The notes: generated from the sequence alone by a model not told the origin. Shown: positions 52,884 to 62,289, numbered from the stretch's first letter. The stretch is DNA of 64,000 bases from Azospirillum sp. TSH100 (GCF_004923295.1 NZ_CP039634.1:2012001-2076000); one strand, 5' to 3'. Numbers and translations: made by a program.

Positions 52884-53399
52884 ATGAACACCGCCACCCG
52901 TTTTGGCGCGGCCCTTGGCACGACCATGCCCGGCAGGCGCCAGTTTCTTTTGCCTCTTGCGCTCGCTCCCGTCGCCGGCTGGGCCGTTTGGGCCGCCGGA
53001 ACGCCGGAGGCGCCCAGCCATCCCACCGGCCCCTTCCATTTGCCGCTGGACGAAACGACGGCGATCTGGCGCGACCTGGGGGCTGTGCGGATGGGCGGTC
53101 TTGCCGGCGATCCGCAATTCCCGGTGAAGGTCTCGGCTTTGGATGGCCGGCAAATCACCGTTCGTGGCTTCATGGTACCGTTGACAGACGGCACCACACA
53201 CGATCGATTCATCCTTTCTGCCAATCCGTTGGGCTGTCCCGCCTGCCAGAGCCCCGGACCTGCGACCATGATGCATGTCCACACCGCCATCGCCTTGCCG
53301 GGCACGCGGGAACCGCTGACCCTCACCGGCACCCTGCGGCTGCGTCCGCAGGAAGGGCTGTTCTACCGTCTGGACAGCGCCGAACAGCGCTGGGCCTGA
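52884..53399 (+). CDS. Exported protein, possibly DUF3299-like
   Basis: The ATG at 52884 follows GGGGAGAAGCGACC and gives 171 residues. The N-terminus has GRRQFLLPLALAPVAGWAVWAA, a Tat-like twin-Arg followed by a hydrophobic core. The mature part has VSALDGRQITVRGFMVPL, GCPACQSPGPATMMHVHTA (a CxxC) and LTLTGTLRLRPQEGLFYRLDSAEQ, an arrangement similar to DUF3299. The CxxC might bind metal or act in redox. It is 31 bp upstream of the polymerase gene, so it may belong to the polysaccharide locus. Confidence 0.72.
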   Translation: MNTATRFGAALGTTMPGRRQFLLPLALAPVAGWAVWAAGTPEAPSHPTGPFHLPLDETTAIWRDLGAVRMGGLAGDPQFPVKVSALDGRQITVRGFMVPLTDGTTHDRFILSANPLGCPACQSPGPATMMHVHTAIALPGTREPLTLTGTLRLRPQEGLFYRLDSAEQRWA

Positions 53400-53430
53400 G
53401 CGGCAGGTCGGGTTTCCACAAGGTGCGGCC

Positions 53431-54648
53431 GTGATGGTGGCGGCCCGCAGGATCGGCGCGCTGCCGATGGCGGCGGCGTTGCTTCTGTATGGCGGCTTGA
53501 GCGTGCCGGCGCCTGCGGTCCTGCGCGGAAGCGAACTGTCCATCGCCTTGCTGATCCTCCTGTCGATCGGCTGGAAATGGCCGTTGGCAGTGGTGAGCGG
53601 CCATGCGCTGCGGACGCGGTCCGGCATGGAGTGGATGCCGGTTGCGGTCGTGGCGTTCGCCTGGCTTTTGTGGGTGCCGCTGCTGCGCGGGGCTGCGCTG
53701 GGCTGGGAGGCTGCCGACATTCTGCGTGATGTCGTGCCCCTGCTGTTCCTGTTCCTTCCCGTGCTTGTGGTGCCGGTGCTGCGGGGTACCGGGCAGACCG
53801 CCGTCCGCGCGCTGGCAGGTGGGTTGGCCATGGCTGGCCTGCTGTTCGCTTTGCGCTGGTGGCGGCAAGCCGATTGGGGGTTCGGCGCCATCGGACAGCG
53901 GGCGATGGCGGATGGTGGCGTCTATCTGCTCAACGCGCCATCGGTGCTGTTCGCCGCTGCGGTTCTGCCGGCGGTGGCTTTGTCGCTGATCGGGGCCGGC
54001 GGGCGGTTCCGCCATTGGTTCGCGTCAGTGCCTTGTGTCGCCGGCGGAGCGCTGTGCCTTGCCGCATTGGCCGGAGCGGTGCACCGCACGGCACTGGGAC
54101 TGGCCCTGCTGTCGCTGTTGCTGACGGCGATTTGGTGGGCCCGCCGCCGTCCATGGCTTGTCTTGCCGTTGCTGTTGGGGCTCGGGCTGTCGGTTTCCGT
54201 CGGTGGGGATGCGCTGGTCGGTGCGTGGCAACAGGCGGCGGAGAAGACGCGGCTGACCGGAGTCAACGCCCGCTGGGAGGAGGCAATGGCGGTGATCGAT
54301 CATGCCAACGCCACGCCTTGGACGCTGCTGTTCGGCGACGGCTGGGGCGCGCGGATCGCCAATCCGGCGGTTGGCGGCTGGCGGGTCACCTACACCCACA
54401 TGCTGGCGAGCTACAGCCTGTTGAAGACAGGGCTATTCGGCATGATTGCGCTGGCGGCTTATCTGGGCGCGCTGGTCAGGCCCTGGTGCCGGCTGCTGGA
54501 GGCCGATCCGCCGCTGGCACTGGCGGTGGTGCCGCCATTGCTGATGGCGCTCTGCCTCCACACGAGTTTCAAGTATCTCGATACTGGCGTCATCCTGTCG
54601 CTGATGCTTTTGGCAGCGGAATGCAGGAAAGGGTTGTCGGTCTCCTAA
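53431..54648 (+). CDS. O-antigen ligase/Wzy-like membrane protein
   Basis: The GTG at 53431 begins a 405-residue polytopic protein with about ten membrane helices and a larger loop near 285-320 (LTGVNARWEEAMAVIDHANATPWTLLFGDGWGARIANP). Helix layout and the late periplasmic loop fit the Wzy/ligase class that polymerises or attaches polysaccharide. Sequence identity in this class is low, so the assignment rests on topology and on four neighbouring polysaccharide genes. Confidence 0.72.
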   Translation: MMVAARRIGALPMAAALLLYGGLSVPAPAVLRGSELSIALLILLSIGWKWPLAVVSGHALRTRSGMEWMPVAVVAFAWLLWVPLLRGAALGWEAADILRDVVPLLFLFLPVLVVPVLRGTGQTAVRALAGGLAMAGLLFALRWWRQADWGFGAIGQRAMADGGVYLLNAPSVLFAAAVLPAVALSLIGAGGRFRHWFASVPCVAGGALCLAALAGAVHRTALGLALLSLLLTAIWWARRRPWLVLPLLLGLGLSVSVGGDALVGAWQQAAEKTRLTGVNARWEEAMAVIDHANATPWTLLFGDGWGARIANPAVGGWRVTYTHMLASYSLLKTGLFGMIALAAYLGALVRPWCRLLEADPPLALAVVPPLLMALCLHTSFKYLDTGVILSLMLLAAECRKGLSVS

Positions 54649-54667
54649 AGGTTCATCATACTTTCGC

Positions 54668-55948
54668 GTGCAATTCACGCTGTGGTGCGCCGTGCTGCTC
54701 GACCCACCATCCATCCTGTTCATCAATCGGGTGTTCCCGCCGGACCGCGGGGCCACCGGTCGTTGCCTGTCGGATCTGGCCGTGCGAATCGCGGCCGCCG
54801 GCTGGAGGGTGACGGTGGTGGCGGATGGGGAGCGGTCCGGTGGCGAGCCCCCGGAGCACGCTACCTCAGCCGGAATTACCGTCATCCGCACCGGTGCCGC
54901 TGTGGCCGGGGGAGACCGTCCCGATGCCCGCGCCTATCTCGATTCGCTGCGGCGGCTCACCGCCCAGGCCCTGCGCCTTTCACGCCATGACCTTGTCGTG
55001 ACGATGACCGATCCGCCGATGCTGGCGCTGGCAGGTCCGGGCCTGGCTGCGTGGCATGGCGCGGCATCGCTGCACTGGTGCCAGGATCTCTACCCGGATC
55101 TGCTTCCGGTTCTTGGCGTGCGGATGCCGGCCCCGCTCCGCCGGAGCGCCCAACATGGCATGGCGTGGGCATTGCGGCGGCATGATGCGGTGGCCGCCAT
55201 CGGGCGCTGCATGCACAACCGAATCATCGCGGCCGGTGTGAAGGCGGACCGGGTCAACCTGTTGCCGAACTGGCCCGATCCGGCGATCCGCCCGGCAGGC
55301 AAGGCCGAAAACGGATTGCGCCATTCGCTCGGACTTCAGAAAGGCGACGGACGTTTCCTGGTGGCCTACTCCGGAACGCTGGGACTGGCCCATCCGATGG
55401 ATGGCGTGCTGGAGGCCGCCGCCAGCCTGCAGGTCAGCAATCCTGACGTGCTGTTCCTTCTGGTCGGCGAAGGCAGGGGGTTCGCCGCTGTGGAGGAGGG
55501 CGCGCGTCGCCGGGGCTTGCGCAACATTCGCCGGCTTCCCTGGCAGCCGGCTGACCGCCTGGCGGAATGCCTGTCTGCCGCCGACCTGCATCTGGTGGTG
55601 ATGGACCCAGCAGCGGTGGGAATGCTGGTGCCGAGCAAACTCGCCGGTGTGCAGGCGGCCGGCCGACCCTGCCTGTTCCTGGGACCAGCGGGAAGCGAGG
55701 CGGCGACCCGGGTGGAAGGCTGCGGTCTGGTGATCGACCCATTCGACGGCATGGCCATCGCCGACGCGGTGCGTGCCTATGCCGTCAATCCCGGACGCTG
55801 TGCTGCGGAGGGGGAGCGCGCGGCGCGATTGGCTCAGGCCTGGACCGCCGACCGTGCCGCCACGGCCTTCGTCGGGCTGGCCGAACGTCTGGTCGAGACT
55901 CGCCGGGCTGCCCGGCCGCTGTGGGGGAGGCCGCTGCCCCATGCCTGA
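54668..55948 (+). CDS. GT4-type glycosyltransferase
   Basis: The 426-residue protein starts with a GT-B domain: SILFINRVFPPDRGATGRCLSDLAVRIAAAGWRVTVVADG. The C-terminal half has the NDP-sugar site (VAYSGTLGLAHPMDGVLEAAASLQ, LLVGEGRGFAAVEEGARRRGLRNIRRLPWQPADRLAECLSAADLHLVVMDPAAVGMLVPSKLAGVQAAGRPCLFLG), including the E-x7-E-like region of GT4. It transfers a sugar to the growing repeat unit. It overlaps the next gene by eight bases. The GTG start is weakly supported and a start a few codons later is possible. Confidence 0.87.
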   Translation: MQFTLWCAVLLDPPSILFINRVFPPDRGATGRCLSDLAVRIAAAGWRVTVVADGERSGGEPPEHATSAGITVIRTGAAVAGGDRPDARAYLDSLRRLTAQALRLSRHDLVVTMTDPPMLALAGPGLAAWHGAASLHWCQDLYPDLLPVLGVRMPAPLRRSAQHGMAWALRRHDAVAAIGRCMHNRIIAAGVKADRVNLLPNWPDPAIRPAGKAENGLRHSLGLQKGDGRFLVAYSGTLGLAHPMDGVLEAAASLQVSNPDVLFLLVGEGRGFAAVEEGARRRGLRNIRRLPWQPADRLAECLSAADLHLVVMDPAAVGMLVPSKLAGVQAAGRPCLFLGPAGSEAATRVEGCGLVIDPFDGMAIADAVRAYAVNPGRCAAEGERAARLAQAWTADRAATAFVGLAERLVETRRAARPLWGRPLPHA

Positions 55949-56924
55949 CGGCGCCATTTCCCAGCCGCAAGCCATGACCCTGGTCCTGCCCGCGGCGGCA
56001 GGAGAGGGGGATCTGCGGCCCCTCGTTCGCACCCTGCGGACGGGGTGGCGCTGGCTGCTCGGCGGGTGGTTGGGCGGGTTGGTTCTGGCGGTGGCGGCCT
56101 TTTGGCTGGTGACGCCGGCCTATACCGCGGCGATGGTCATCGGGCCGACGGCACGGGTCGGGTCCGCCGCGATGGGCGCCCGCGTACCGACGCTGAACGG
56201 CCGTGACTCCGCCGGTGTCGCAGAACCGGGAGCGGGCGATGAATCGCTGTCCGACTTCGCCCGCTATCTGGAACTGTTCGGCTCGGGACCGGTGGCGGAC
56301 CGTCTGGCCTCCGATCCAGCCATCCTGCATGCCCTGTTTCCCGAGCGCTGGGATGCGGAGGCCGGACATTGGCGTCCAGCGACGGGACTGTTGCCGGCCG
56401 TGAAGCGGGGTTTGCTGGCATTGGTCGGGCGCCAGGACTGGATCGAACCGGACGGCGACCGTGTGGCACGCGCCCTGCGCGACCGGCTGGTGATCGACAT
56501 GCTGCGGTCGGGGCCGATGCGGCGCATCACCATCCGCCATGCCGATCGGGCGACCGCGATCGACCTGCTCGGCCGGATTGCTGCCGCCACCGACACCCAT
56601 CTGCGGTCGGAGGCGGCCCGGCGCAGCGCCGCGCAGATCGCCCATATCAAGCTGCGCCTCGGGGCCGTCACGGTGGCGGAACACCGGCAGGCGTTGAGCG
56701 ACCTGCTGCTGGACCAGGAGCGGGTGGCGATGATGATCGGCGTCGATTTGCCCTTCGCTGCCGATTTGATCCAGCCGCCCGGTGCCGGCACCCTGCCGGA
56801 CTGGCCCAATCCCGCCATTGTCGTTCCTCTGGCAGGATTTGTCGGGCTGGTCGGCGCCGGATTCGGCCTGTCCGTCTTCCACGCCGTGAGGGAGCGGACG
56901 ACGGGTGCCGGGGCTGCGTCATGA
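55941..56924 (+). CDS. Wzz-like chain length determinant (polysaccharide co-polymerase)
   Basis: The ATG at 55941 overlaps the upstream stop. The 327-residue protein has an N-terminal membrane helix (about 38-58, WLGGLVLAVAAFWLVTPAYTA), a periplasmic region (about 60-285) and a second C-terminal helix (about 290-315, AIVVPLAGFVGLVGAGFGLSVF). This two-helix layout with coiled periplasmic part is that of PCP proteins that set polysaccharide chain length. No kinase domain is attached. It overlaps the next glycosyltransferase by four bases. Confidence 0.8.
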   Translation: MPDGAISQPQAMTLVLPAAAGEGDLRPLVRTLRTGWRWLLGGWLGGLVLAVAAFWLVTPAYTAAMVIGPTARVGSAAMGARVPTLNGRDSAGVAEPGAGDESLSDFARYLELFGSGPVADRLASDPAILHALFPERWDAEAGHWRPATGLLPAVKRGLLALVGRQDWIEPDGDRVARALRDRLVIDMLRSGPMRRITIRHADRATAIDLLGRIAAATDTHLRSEAARRSAAQIAHIKLRLGAVTVAEHRQALSDLLLDQERVAMMIGVDLPFAADLIQPPGAGTLPDWPNPAIVVPLAGFVGLVGAGFGLSVFHAVRERTTGAGAAS

Positions 56925-58012
56925 CAAATCGCCCTATTACCAGTCGCCCCACGGCCGCCAATCCTCTGAGCGCCATTCCGGTTTCCGTTGTGGTGATGAC
57001 GCGCAATGAGGTGGCCAATCTTCCGCATTGCTTGCCGGCTCTCGCCAGATTTGCCGAGTGCTTCGTAGTCGACAGCGGCAGTGACGACGGGACACCGGAC
57101 ATCGCGCGGTCCCATGGCGCCCGATTGGTGCCTTTCTGCTGGAACGGCCGTTACCCGAAGAAGAAGCAATGGTGCCTGGACACTCTGCCTTTCGCCCATG
57201 ACTGGGTTCTTTTCGTCGACGCGGACGAGCGGCCGACGCCGGAATTGGTCGAGGAAATCGCCCGGCTGATGGCAGGCGGCGCGGGCGATGGACCGGGCCA
57301 TGCTGCATACTGGATTAACGGCCGGCCGATCCTGCGCGACCAGCCACTTCGTTTCGGCTGCTGGAACCGCAAGCTGGCCCTGCTCGATCGCCGATGCGTT
57401 CGTTTTCCCGATCTGCCCGACCTGGACATCGCCATGATGTGGGAGGTTGAAGGGCATTACCAGCCGCAGGTCACCGGTACCACTGGCCGGCTTCGCCATC
57501 CGATGGATCATCAGGATGCGAAACCGCTGTCGGCCTGGTTCGACCGTCACAACCGCTATTCGGACTGGGAGGCGGCCCTGCGTGCCGACGGCCGGATGGA
57601 GCGGCTGATCTGCGCCGAACCTGATTGCGGTTCCGGTGCCATTCCCTGGACCCGTGCCATCATCGGCCGGCGGGCGCAGAAACGGCTTTTCCAGCGCCTG
57701 CCGGGCCGGCCGCTCTGGGCATTCCTCCATGCCTATGTGCTGCGCCTTGGCATCCTCGACGGCTCGGCAGGGCTGGATCACGCGCTGTCACGCGCGTTCT
57801 ATTACTGGCAGGTCGGGTTCAAGATGCGGTCATCCGTAGGACAAGCGGCGGCGGTTGCCAGCGCTCCGTCAGTCTGCACCGGTGCCGACCCTGTCCGGAC
57901 TGCCCGTCCCGCAGGCGATCCCTATTCTTCGAGCAGCGCGATGCGGTCGCCGCCCAGCGCCTTCAGCAGGTCGAAGGTGCGCTTGCGCACGCCCGGATCC
58001 TCGATCCGGTAA
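56921..58012 (+). CDS. GT2 glycosyltransferase (WaaE-like)
   Basis: The ATG at 56921 overlaps the upstream stop and gives 363 residues. The GT-A domain begins PVSVVVMTRNEVANLPHCLPALARF, with VDSGSDDGTPDIARSHGARL and the DxD-like DADERPTPELVEEI. The layout is like WaaE/KdtX family transferases. The final 30 residues run antisense through the praR-like gene (overlap 91 bp at 57922-58012) and look unconserved, so a shorter functional end or a lost stop is possible. Confidence 0.87.
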   Translation: MTNRPITSRPTAANPLSAIPVSVVVMTRNEVANLPHCLPALARFAECFVVDSGSDDGTPDIARSHGARLVPFCWNGRYPKKKQWCLDTLPFAHDWVLFVDADERPTPELVEEIARLMAGGAGDGPGHAAYWINGRPILRDQPLRFGCWNRKLALLDRRCVRFPDLPDLDIAMMWEVEGHYQPQVTGTTGRLRHPMDHQDAKPLSAWFDRHNRYSDWEAALRADGRMERLICAEPDCGSGAIPWTRAIIGRRAQKRLFQRLPGRPLWAFLHAYVLRLGILDGSAGLDHALSRAFYYWQVGFKMRSSVGQAAAVASAPSVCTGADPVRTARPAGDPYSSSSAMRSPPSAFSRSKVRLRTPGSSIR

Positions 58013-58389
58013 TAGGCGCGAACGAGTTCCAGCGTTTCGCGACGGGCCATGGATTCGAACTCGTCCGTCTCGCTCATCGTCTCGGCCGGGGCCTCGGCGG
58101 TGATCTGGTCGGGCGATGGCATGTCGTCGAAGAAATAGCTGACCGGCACGCCGAGAACCTGCGAGAGATTGTAGAGGCGGCTGGCGCTGATGCGGTTCGA
58201 CCCACGCTCGTACTTCTGAAGCTGCTGGAAGGTGATTCCGACCGCTTCGCCCAGCTTCTCCTGGCTCAGGCCAAGCAGGGTGCGGCGAAGCCGCAGGCGG
58301 GCTCCGACATGGATGTCGATGGGGTTGGGACCTTCGCCGCGGCGCGACAGGGTGTGGGCGGGGGCGAGTTTGGTTTTGGTCGCGCTCAT
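57922..58389 (-). CDS. PraR-like XRE family regulator
   Basis: The 155-residue protein has an HTH_3 domain at 27-82, PNPIDIHVGARLRLRRTLLGLSQEKLGEAVGITFQQLQKYERGSNRISASRLYNLSQVLGVPVSYFFDD, nearly the start of rhizobial PraR/PhrR. The C-terminus is acidic then helical (RRETLELVRAYYRIEDPGVRKRTFDLLKAL). PraR of Rhizobium and Azorhizobium represses biofilm and adhesion genes, so location in a polysaccharide locus fits. It overlaps the convergent glycosyltransferase. Confidence 0.87.
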   Translation of the reverse strand: MSATKTKLAPAHTLSRRGEGPNPIDIHVGARLRLRRTLLGLSQEKLGEAVGITFQQLQKYERGSNRISASRLYNLSQVLGVPVSYFFDDMPSPDQITAEAPAETMSETDEFESMARRETLELVRAYYRIEDPGVRKRTFDLLKALGGDRIALLEE

Positions 58390-58523
58390 AAGTCGTACCT
58401 CGAAGGGAAAGCCGGAGGGAAGGCGCCGCGAGAATGCTTAGTTCAGAAAGTAAATTCTATGCAACCATTTGTGCGTATCAACGGTCCGTTTGGGTGGAAG
58501 CAGGAAGGAAAGTGCGAAAGACA

Positions 58524-59315
58524 TTAAGTTTCCGGGCATCGGAAACGTAATTTCGCGTACGCAGCGGGCAGAAACCGGCGCACTGCCAGCGCGACTCGTT
58601 GAGCCATGGTGATCGCTGCCTCCTGCGCCGCTCCATGGCGGAGATGCAGCCGCCGAATCGCTGCCTGTTCCCGCCGGCCCGTGGTTGTGTCGCGTTGGGA
58701 CAGTCCACCGGGTGCAAACAGGCACACCGGCCAGTGCAGCCGCACCGCCTGTCCGCGCTCCAGCACGGCCAATGTGAAGGCATAGTCCGCGGCGATCCGG
58801 TAGCCGGTGTCGAAACGAAGTCCTGCCAGAGCGGAAACGCTGTAGATCATCGCCTGATGGTGCGTAAACATGCCAAGCGATGCCCAGCGGTGGGAGCGGG
58901 CGCGCTTCAGAAGAATACGTCCGTCATCCTGCCGCTCCAGCGCATCGCCATAGAGAAGTGCGCAATCGGGATGCCGGGCGATGGCGTTCAGCAGCCGCTT
59001 GCTGCTGTCCGCCGCCAGCCGGTCGCCGGCGTTCAGAAACAGCACATGGCTGCAGCCGAGCCTGCACGCGGCGTCGAGCGCATCGTTCATGGCATGGTAG
59101 AGCCCCGAGTCGCGGGCCGAGCGCCACCAAGCCGGGACAGCGGCATGGTGCGCAAGCCAAGCCGCCGTGCCGTCGGTCGAGGCGCCGTCGGCGACCAGCC
59201 AGACGATGTCGGGGCCAAGCTGCCCGCGCAGGCTGTCGTGGGTGTCGGCCAGCCCGGCGCAGTCGTCGCGGACGACGGTCAGGATGGCGAGGCGGAGCGG
59301 TATCGGACCCTTCAT
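58524..59315 (-). CDS. GT2 glycosyltransferase (WcaE-like)
   Basis: The 263-residue protein begins MKGPIPLRLAILTVVRDDCAGLADTHDSL and has VADGASTDGTAAWL, SARDSGLYHAMNDALDAA and HVLFLNAGDRLA, matching GT-A enzymes of the WcaE group; the last gives the DxD-like NAGD. It should add a sugar to a lipid-linked unit. It overlaps the SLBB export gene by four bases (ATGA) and is transcribed with it, on the strand opposite to the polymerase block. Confidence 0.88.
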   Translation of the reverse strand: MKGPIPLRLAILTVVRDDCAGLADTHDSLRGQLGPDIVWLVADGASTDGTAAWLAHHAAVPAWWRSARDSGLYHAMNDALDAACRLGCSHVLFLNAGDRLAADSSKRLLNAIARHPDCALLYGDALERQDDGRILLKRARSHRWASLGMFTHHQAMIYSVSALAGLRFDTGYRIAADYAFTLAVLERGQAVRLHWPVCLFAPGGLSQRDTTTGRREQAAIRRLHLRHGAAQEAAITMAQRVALAVRRFLPAAYAKLRFRCPET

Positions 59316-62269
59316 CGCGTGATCACGGAGATCGACGCCGCAGTGATCGCCAGCTGGCTCAGAATGTTGCCGATCGCCTTGGTGGCGTCGAGCCCATCGA
59401 ACGGGCGGGGATCGCGCGGCACCACGAGGATTGACCCTGGCGGGATCGTCTCGACCCGGTGGTTCCAGGAGGACAGCGCCAGCGGTCGGGCCCGTCCGTC
59501 GGGAAGAACCAGGAAGCTGCGGCCGGTATCGGCGTCGCGGGTCGCGCCACCTGCCTCGCTCAGGTAATCCTCCGCGGTCTTGCCGCTGACGAATTGCGCG
59601 GCGGTCGGATGCAGGACCTCGCCCGACACCGCCACGGTCAAAGGGCGTTTCGGTATGACGATGCGGTCATCGGGCTCCAGCAGCGGGTCGAGATCGGGCC
59701 GGCTGCGCAGGATCGCCGGGTCCGCCTCCACCACCACGCGGCCGAGGGGCTCGGCACCGCGCAGCTGTGAGGCAAGCTGGCGGGCCAGCGCGACATTCTC
59801 CGCCTTGACCGGTTCACCCTTTTCCACCTCCAGCGCCAGCGTGCGTTCCAGTTCACGGGCCTGACGCTGGAACTGCTCCTTCTCCCGCCGGCGTTCGCTT
59901 TCGCGTGTCAGCACGGCTCCGGCGGGATAGGCATCGTCGATCAGGCCGCCGGCCCGTGCGATCAGCGAGGACAGCGTCTCGCCGCGGCCGATGTCGTAGC
60001 GGCCGGGGCGGCGTACCGCCCCCTCGATGGCAACGGCGCGCGCCTCCAGTGCCTGTGGGCGGGGGTTGATCCGCAGCGCGTCACCCGGCCCGACCGCGCG
60101 GGTGCCGTCACGGTTCAGGTCGACGCTGCTGCGCGTGCCGTTCGCCGCCGTCAGTTCCGCCACCGTCGGATCGGCATCGGCTGACAATCCACCCGCCGCG
60201 GCGACCAAGGCCGACAGCGGCGTACGGTCCGCGACCGGATAGCCGCCGGGATCGCGCACTGCGCCGCGAACCTGAACAATCCGTTCACCAATGACGGCCA
60301 GGATGGCGGGATCAAGCACGGCCGCCAGCATTGGCGCTTCGGATATCGGAGAGTCGCTCTCGCTCTCCTCCTTGGTCAGAGTGCCGGGCTCGGCCGGTTT
60401 AACCAGACTGCGTAGGTCCTCGGTGGCGAACAGGTGGATGCGGTCGCCATCCTTGAGGGTGCGGTCCGCACGCCCGCTGGCGACCTCCTGGGGAGAAAAG
60501 GGCAGATGGACACGCGTCAGGCTTCGGCCATCATAGCGTTCGACGATGCCCAGCAGCGGATAGACGTCGCGCTTCAAGGCCTTCCCCTCCGCCAGGGCTT
60601 GGCGCAGCGTGGCTCCGGCCGTCAGCCGGCGGGTGCCTGGGCGGCGAACATGACCGATCAGCTCGTATCGGGGCGCTTCCGATTCGACGATAGTCTCGCG
60701 GGCGCCGGTGGCGGCGCCGACGCTTTCCGTTCCACCGGCAACCGGATAGAAGCCAGGACGCGGCACACCGCTCAGGCGCAGGACCGAATGGCGCAGCGCG
60801 AGCGGCAGCAGATCCGGGACCTTGGTGAACAAGGGCGTGCAGGGCATGCGGGACCCGGTCAGCGTGGCGGCGGCATGCGCCTGCGGACCGGTGGCGAGCT
60901 GGCCGTCCGGTTCCGCCGCCAGGATGCGGGCCAGCGCGACCAGACCGGGGCAGGCCTCCTGCGGTGGCTGGCGGTCGCCGCGCAACAGGGTCAGCACCGG
61001 TTCAGAGGTGAGAAAATCGACGTCGGCGGCACCTAGGACGTACAGGGTGTCGCCCTCCGCCACTTGGCGGCGGTCGCGCCCATTCAGGAGGGCCGAGAGA
61101 TCGACCGGCCGCAGGCTGTGCGCCACCATGGTGCCGGAGGGGCTCTCCAGGGCTGCGAATGCCAGATAAGCCGCCGGGCGCAGATCGGCGCGGGACAGCA
61201 GTCCAGACAGGGTTTTGACCTGCGCCAGCGCGCGAGGGCCGGGACGCAGGACATGCCCCTCCAGCCGAACCTCGCCGCGGCGGTCCTCCCGCTCCGGGGC
61301 AATCAGCAGGAGGTCGCCGTCGCCGAACCGTTTGGCTCCGGCCTCTGCGATCTCCTCCGTCGTTTCCTCGCCTGCCGCGCCGATGCCGAATCGCAGAAGC
61401 CGGTCACGGCCGGGGCGCAGTGCGCCGCCGGCGAGGTCACGCAATTCCGCTGCGGAGAGCGGTCCGCCACCCGGCGGCAACTCGTAGATACCCGGCCGCT
61501 TCACCGGTCCGGCAACCGCGACGGTGGCGCCCAGCGGCGGCACGAACAGGCGATCACCGTCGCGCAGCGGGACATCCGCATTACCGGCGGTCCCGGCGAT
61601 CTGAAGGGCATAGAGGTCGACAGCGATCGTGCTGCCGGTCCGCATCAGCATGACGGCGCGCAGGCTGCCGCCGCGATCCACGCCACCGGCCGCGGACAGC
61701 GCGTCGAGCACGGTGGCGAAGGCGCTGATCTCCTGCCGGCCGGGACGGCGGACGGCGCCGGTCACCAGCACCCCGATCTGCCGCACGTCAGCCAGCGAAG
61801 CGAAGGCTTCGGTGCTGGGCCATGTGGCGGCGGCCGTGGCGGAGAGGTCCCGTCGCAGGGCATCCAGTGTCAGGCCGGCGGCAGTCAGCGGGCGCAGGTC
61901 GTCCACCACAAGCTGACCGTTGCGGTCGATGGTGAAGCGCTTGCTGAAGGATTTCTGGCCGCGCAAGGTCACCAGCACCGCATCGCCGGTGTTCAGCACA
62001 TAGTCGCCCTGGATGGCGCCGGGGGCGGCGCCCTGCACTCCGCCAGCATCCGCATTCGCGGCGAACAGGTCATAGCCGAACTGACGCAACGGCTCGCCGG
62101 CACGGGCGGAGAAGGCCGCTTCCAATGGAGAATCGGAGGGGGGCGACAATAGCTGCGGCAATGGACCATCGCTCCGCATCGGTCCCGCGGCCGACACGGT
62201 GCAAGCCCACAGAATCAGCGCCGCTCCCGGCGCAAAAAGGGCGAATATCCTGCACGCAGCAGCCAGCAT
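59312..62269 (-). CDS. Multi-SLBB polysaccharide export protein (Wza-like)
   Basis: The 985-residue protein has a signal peptide (cleavage after VSAA near 28) and no lipobox Cys at the cut. A poly-export domain (about 85-155, GDYVLNTGDAVLVTLRGQKSFSKRFTIDRNGQLVV) is followed by seven SLBB-like units, each with the pattern (V/L)xxxGxVxxPGxY, e.g. VLVTGAVRRPGRQEIS, VAVAGPVKRPGIYELP, YELIGHVRRPGTRRL, VQVRGAVRDPGGYPV and VAIEGAVRRPGRYDI. A coiled coil (about 795-840) precedes the last unit. It ends ITAASISVITR. It probably forms the outer membrane export channel. Length well above Wza (about 380). Confidence 0.87.
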   Translation of the reverse strand: MLAAACRIFALFAPGAALILWACTVSAAGPMRSDGPLPQLLSPPSDSPLEAAFSARAGEPLRQFGYDLFAANADAGGVQGAAPGAIQGDYVLNTGDAVLVTLRGQKSFSKRFTIDRNGQLVVDDLRPLTAAGLTLDALRRDLSATAAATWPSTEAFASLADVRQIGVLVTGAVRRPGRQEISAFATVLDALSAAGGVDRGGSLRAVMLMRTGSTIAVDLYALQIAGTAGNADVPLRDGDRLFVPPLGATVAVAGPVKRPGIYELPPGGGPLSAAELRDLAGGALRPGRDRLLRFGIGAAGEETTEEIAEAGAKRFGDGDLLLIAPEREDRRGEVRLEGHVLRPGPRALAQVKTLSGLLSRADLRPAAYLAFAALESPSGTMVAHSLRPVDLSALLNGRDRRQVAEGDTLYVLGAADVDFLTSEPVLTLLRGDRQPPQEACPGLVALARILAAEPDGQLATGPQAHAAATLTGSRMPCTPLFTKVPDLLPLALRHSVLRLSGVPRPGFYPVAGGTESVGAATGARETIVESEAPRYELIGHVRRPGTRRLTAGATLRQALAEGKALKRDVYPLLGIVERYDGRSLTRVHLPFSPQEVASGRADRTLKDGDRIHLFATEDLRSLVKPAEPGTLTKEESESDSPISEAPMLAAVLDPAILAVIGERIVQVRGAVRDPGGYPVADRTPLSALVAAAGGLSADADPTVAELTAANGTRSSVDLNRDGTRAVGPGDALRINPRPQALEARAVAIEGAVRRPGRYDIGRGETLSSLIARAGGLIDDAYPAGAVLTRESERRREKEQFQRQARELERTLALEVEKGEPVKAENVALARQLASQLRGAEPLGRVVVEADPAILRSRPDLDPLLEPDDRIVIPKRPLTVAVSGEVLHPTAAQFVSGKTAEDYLSEAGGATRDADTGRSFLVLPDGRARPLALSSWNHRVETIPPGSILVVPRDPRPFDGLDATKAIGNILSQLAITAASISVITR

Positions 62270-62289
62270 CGATGTCTGTTTACCCCATC

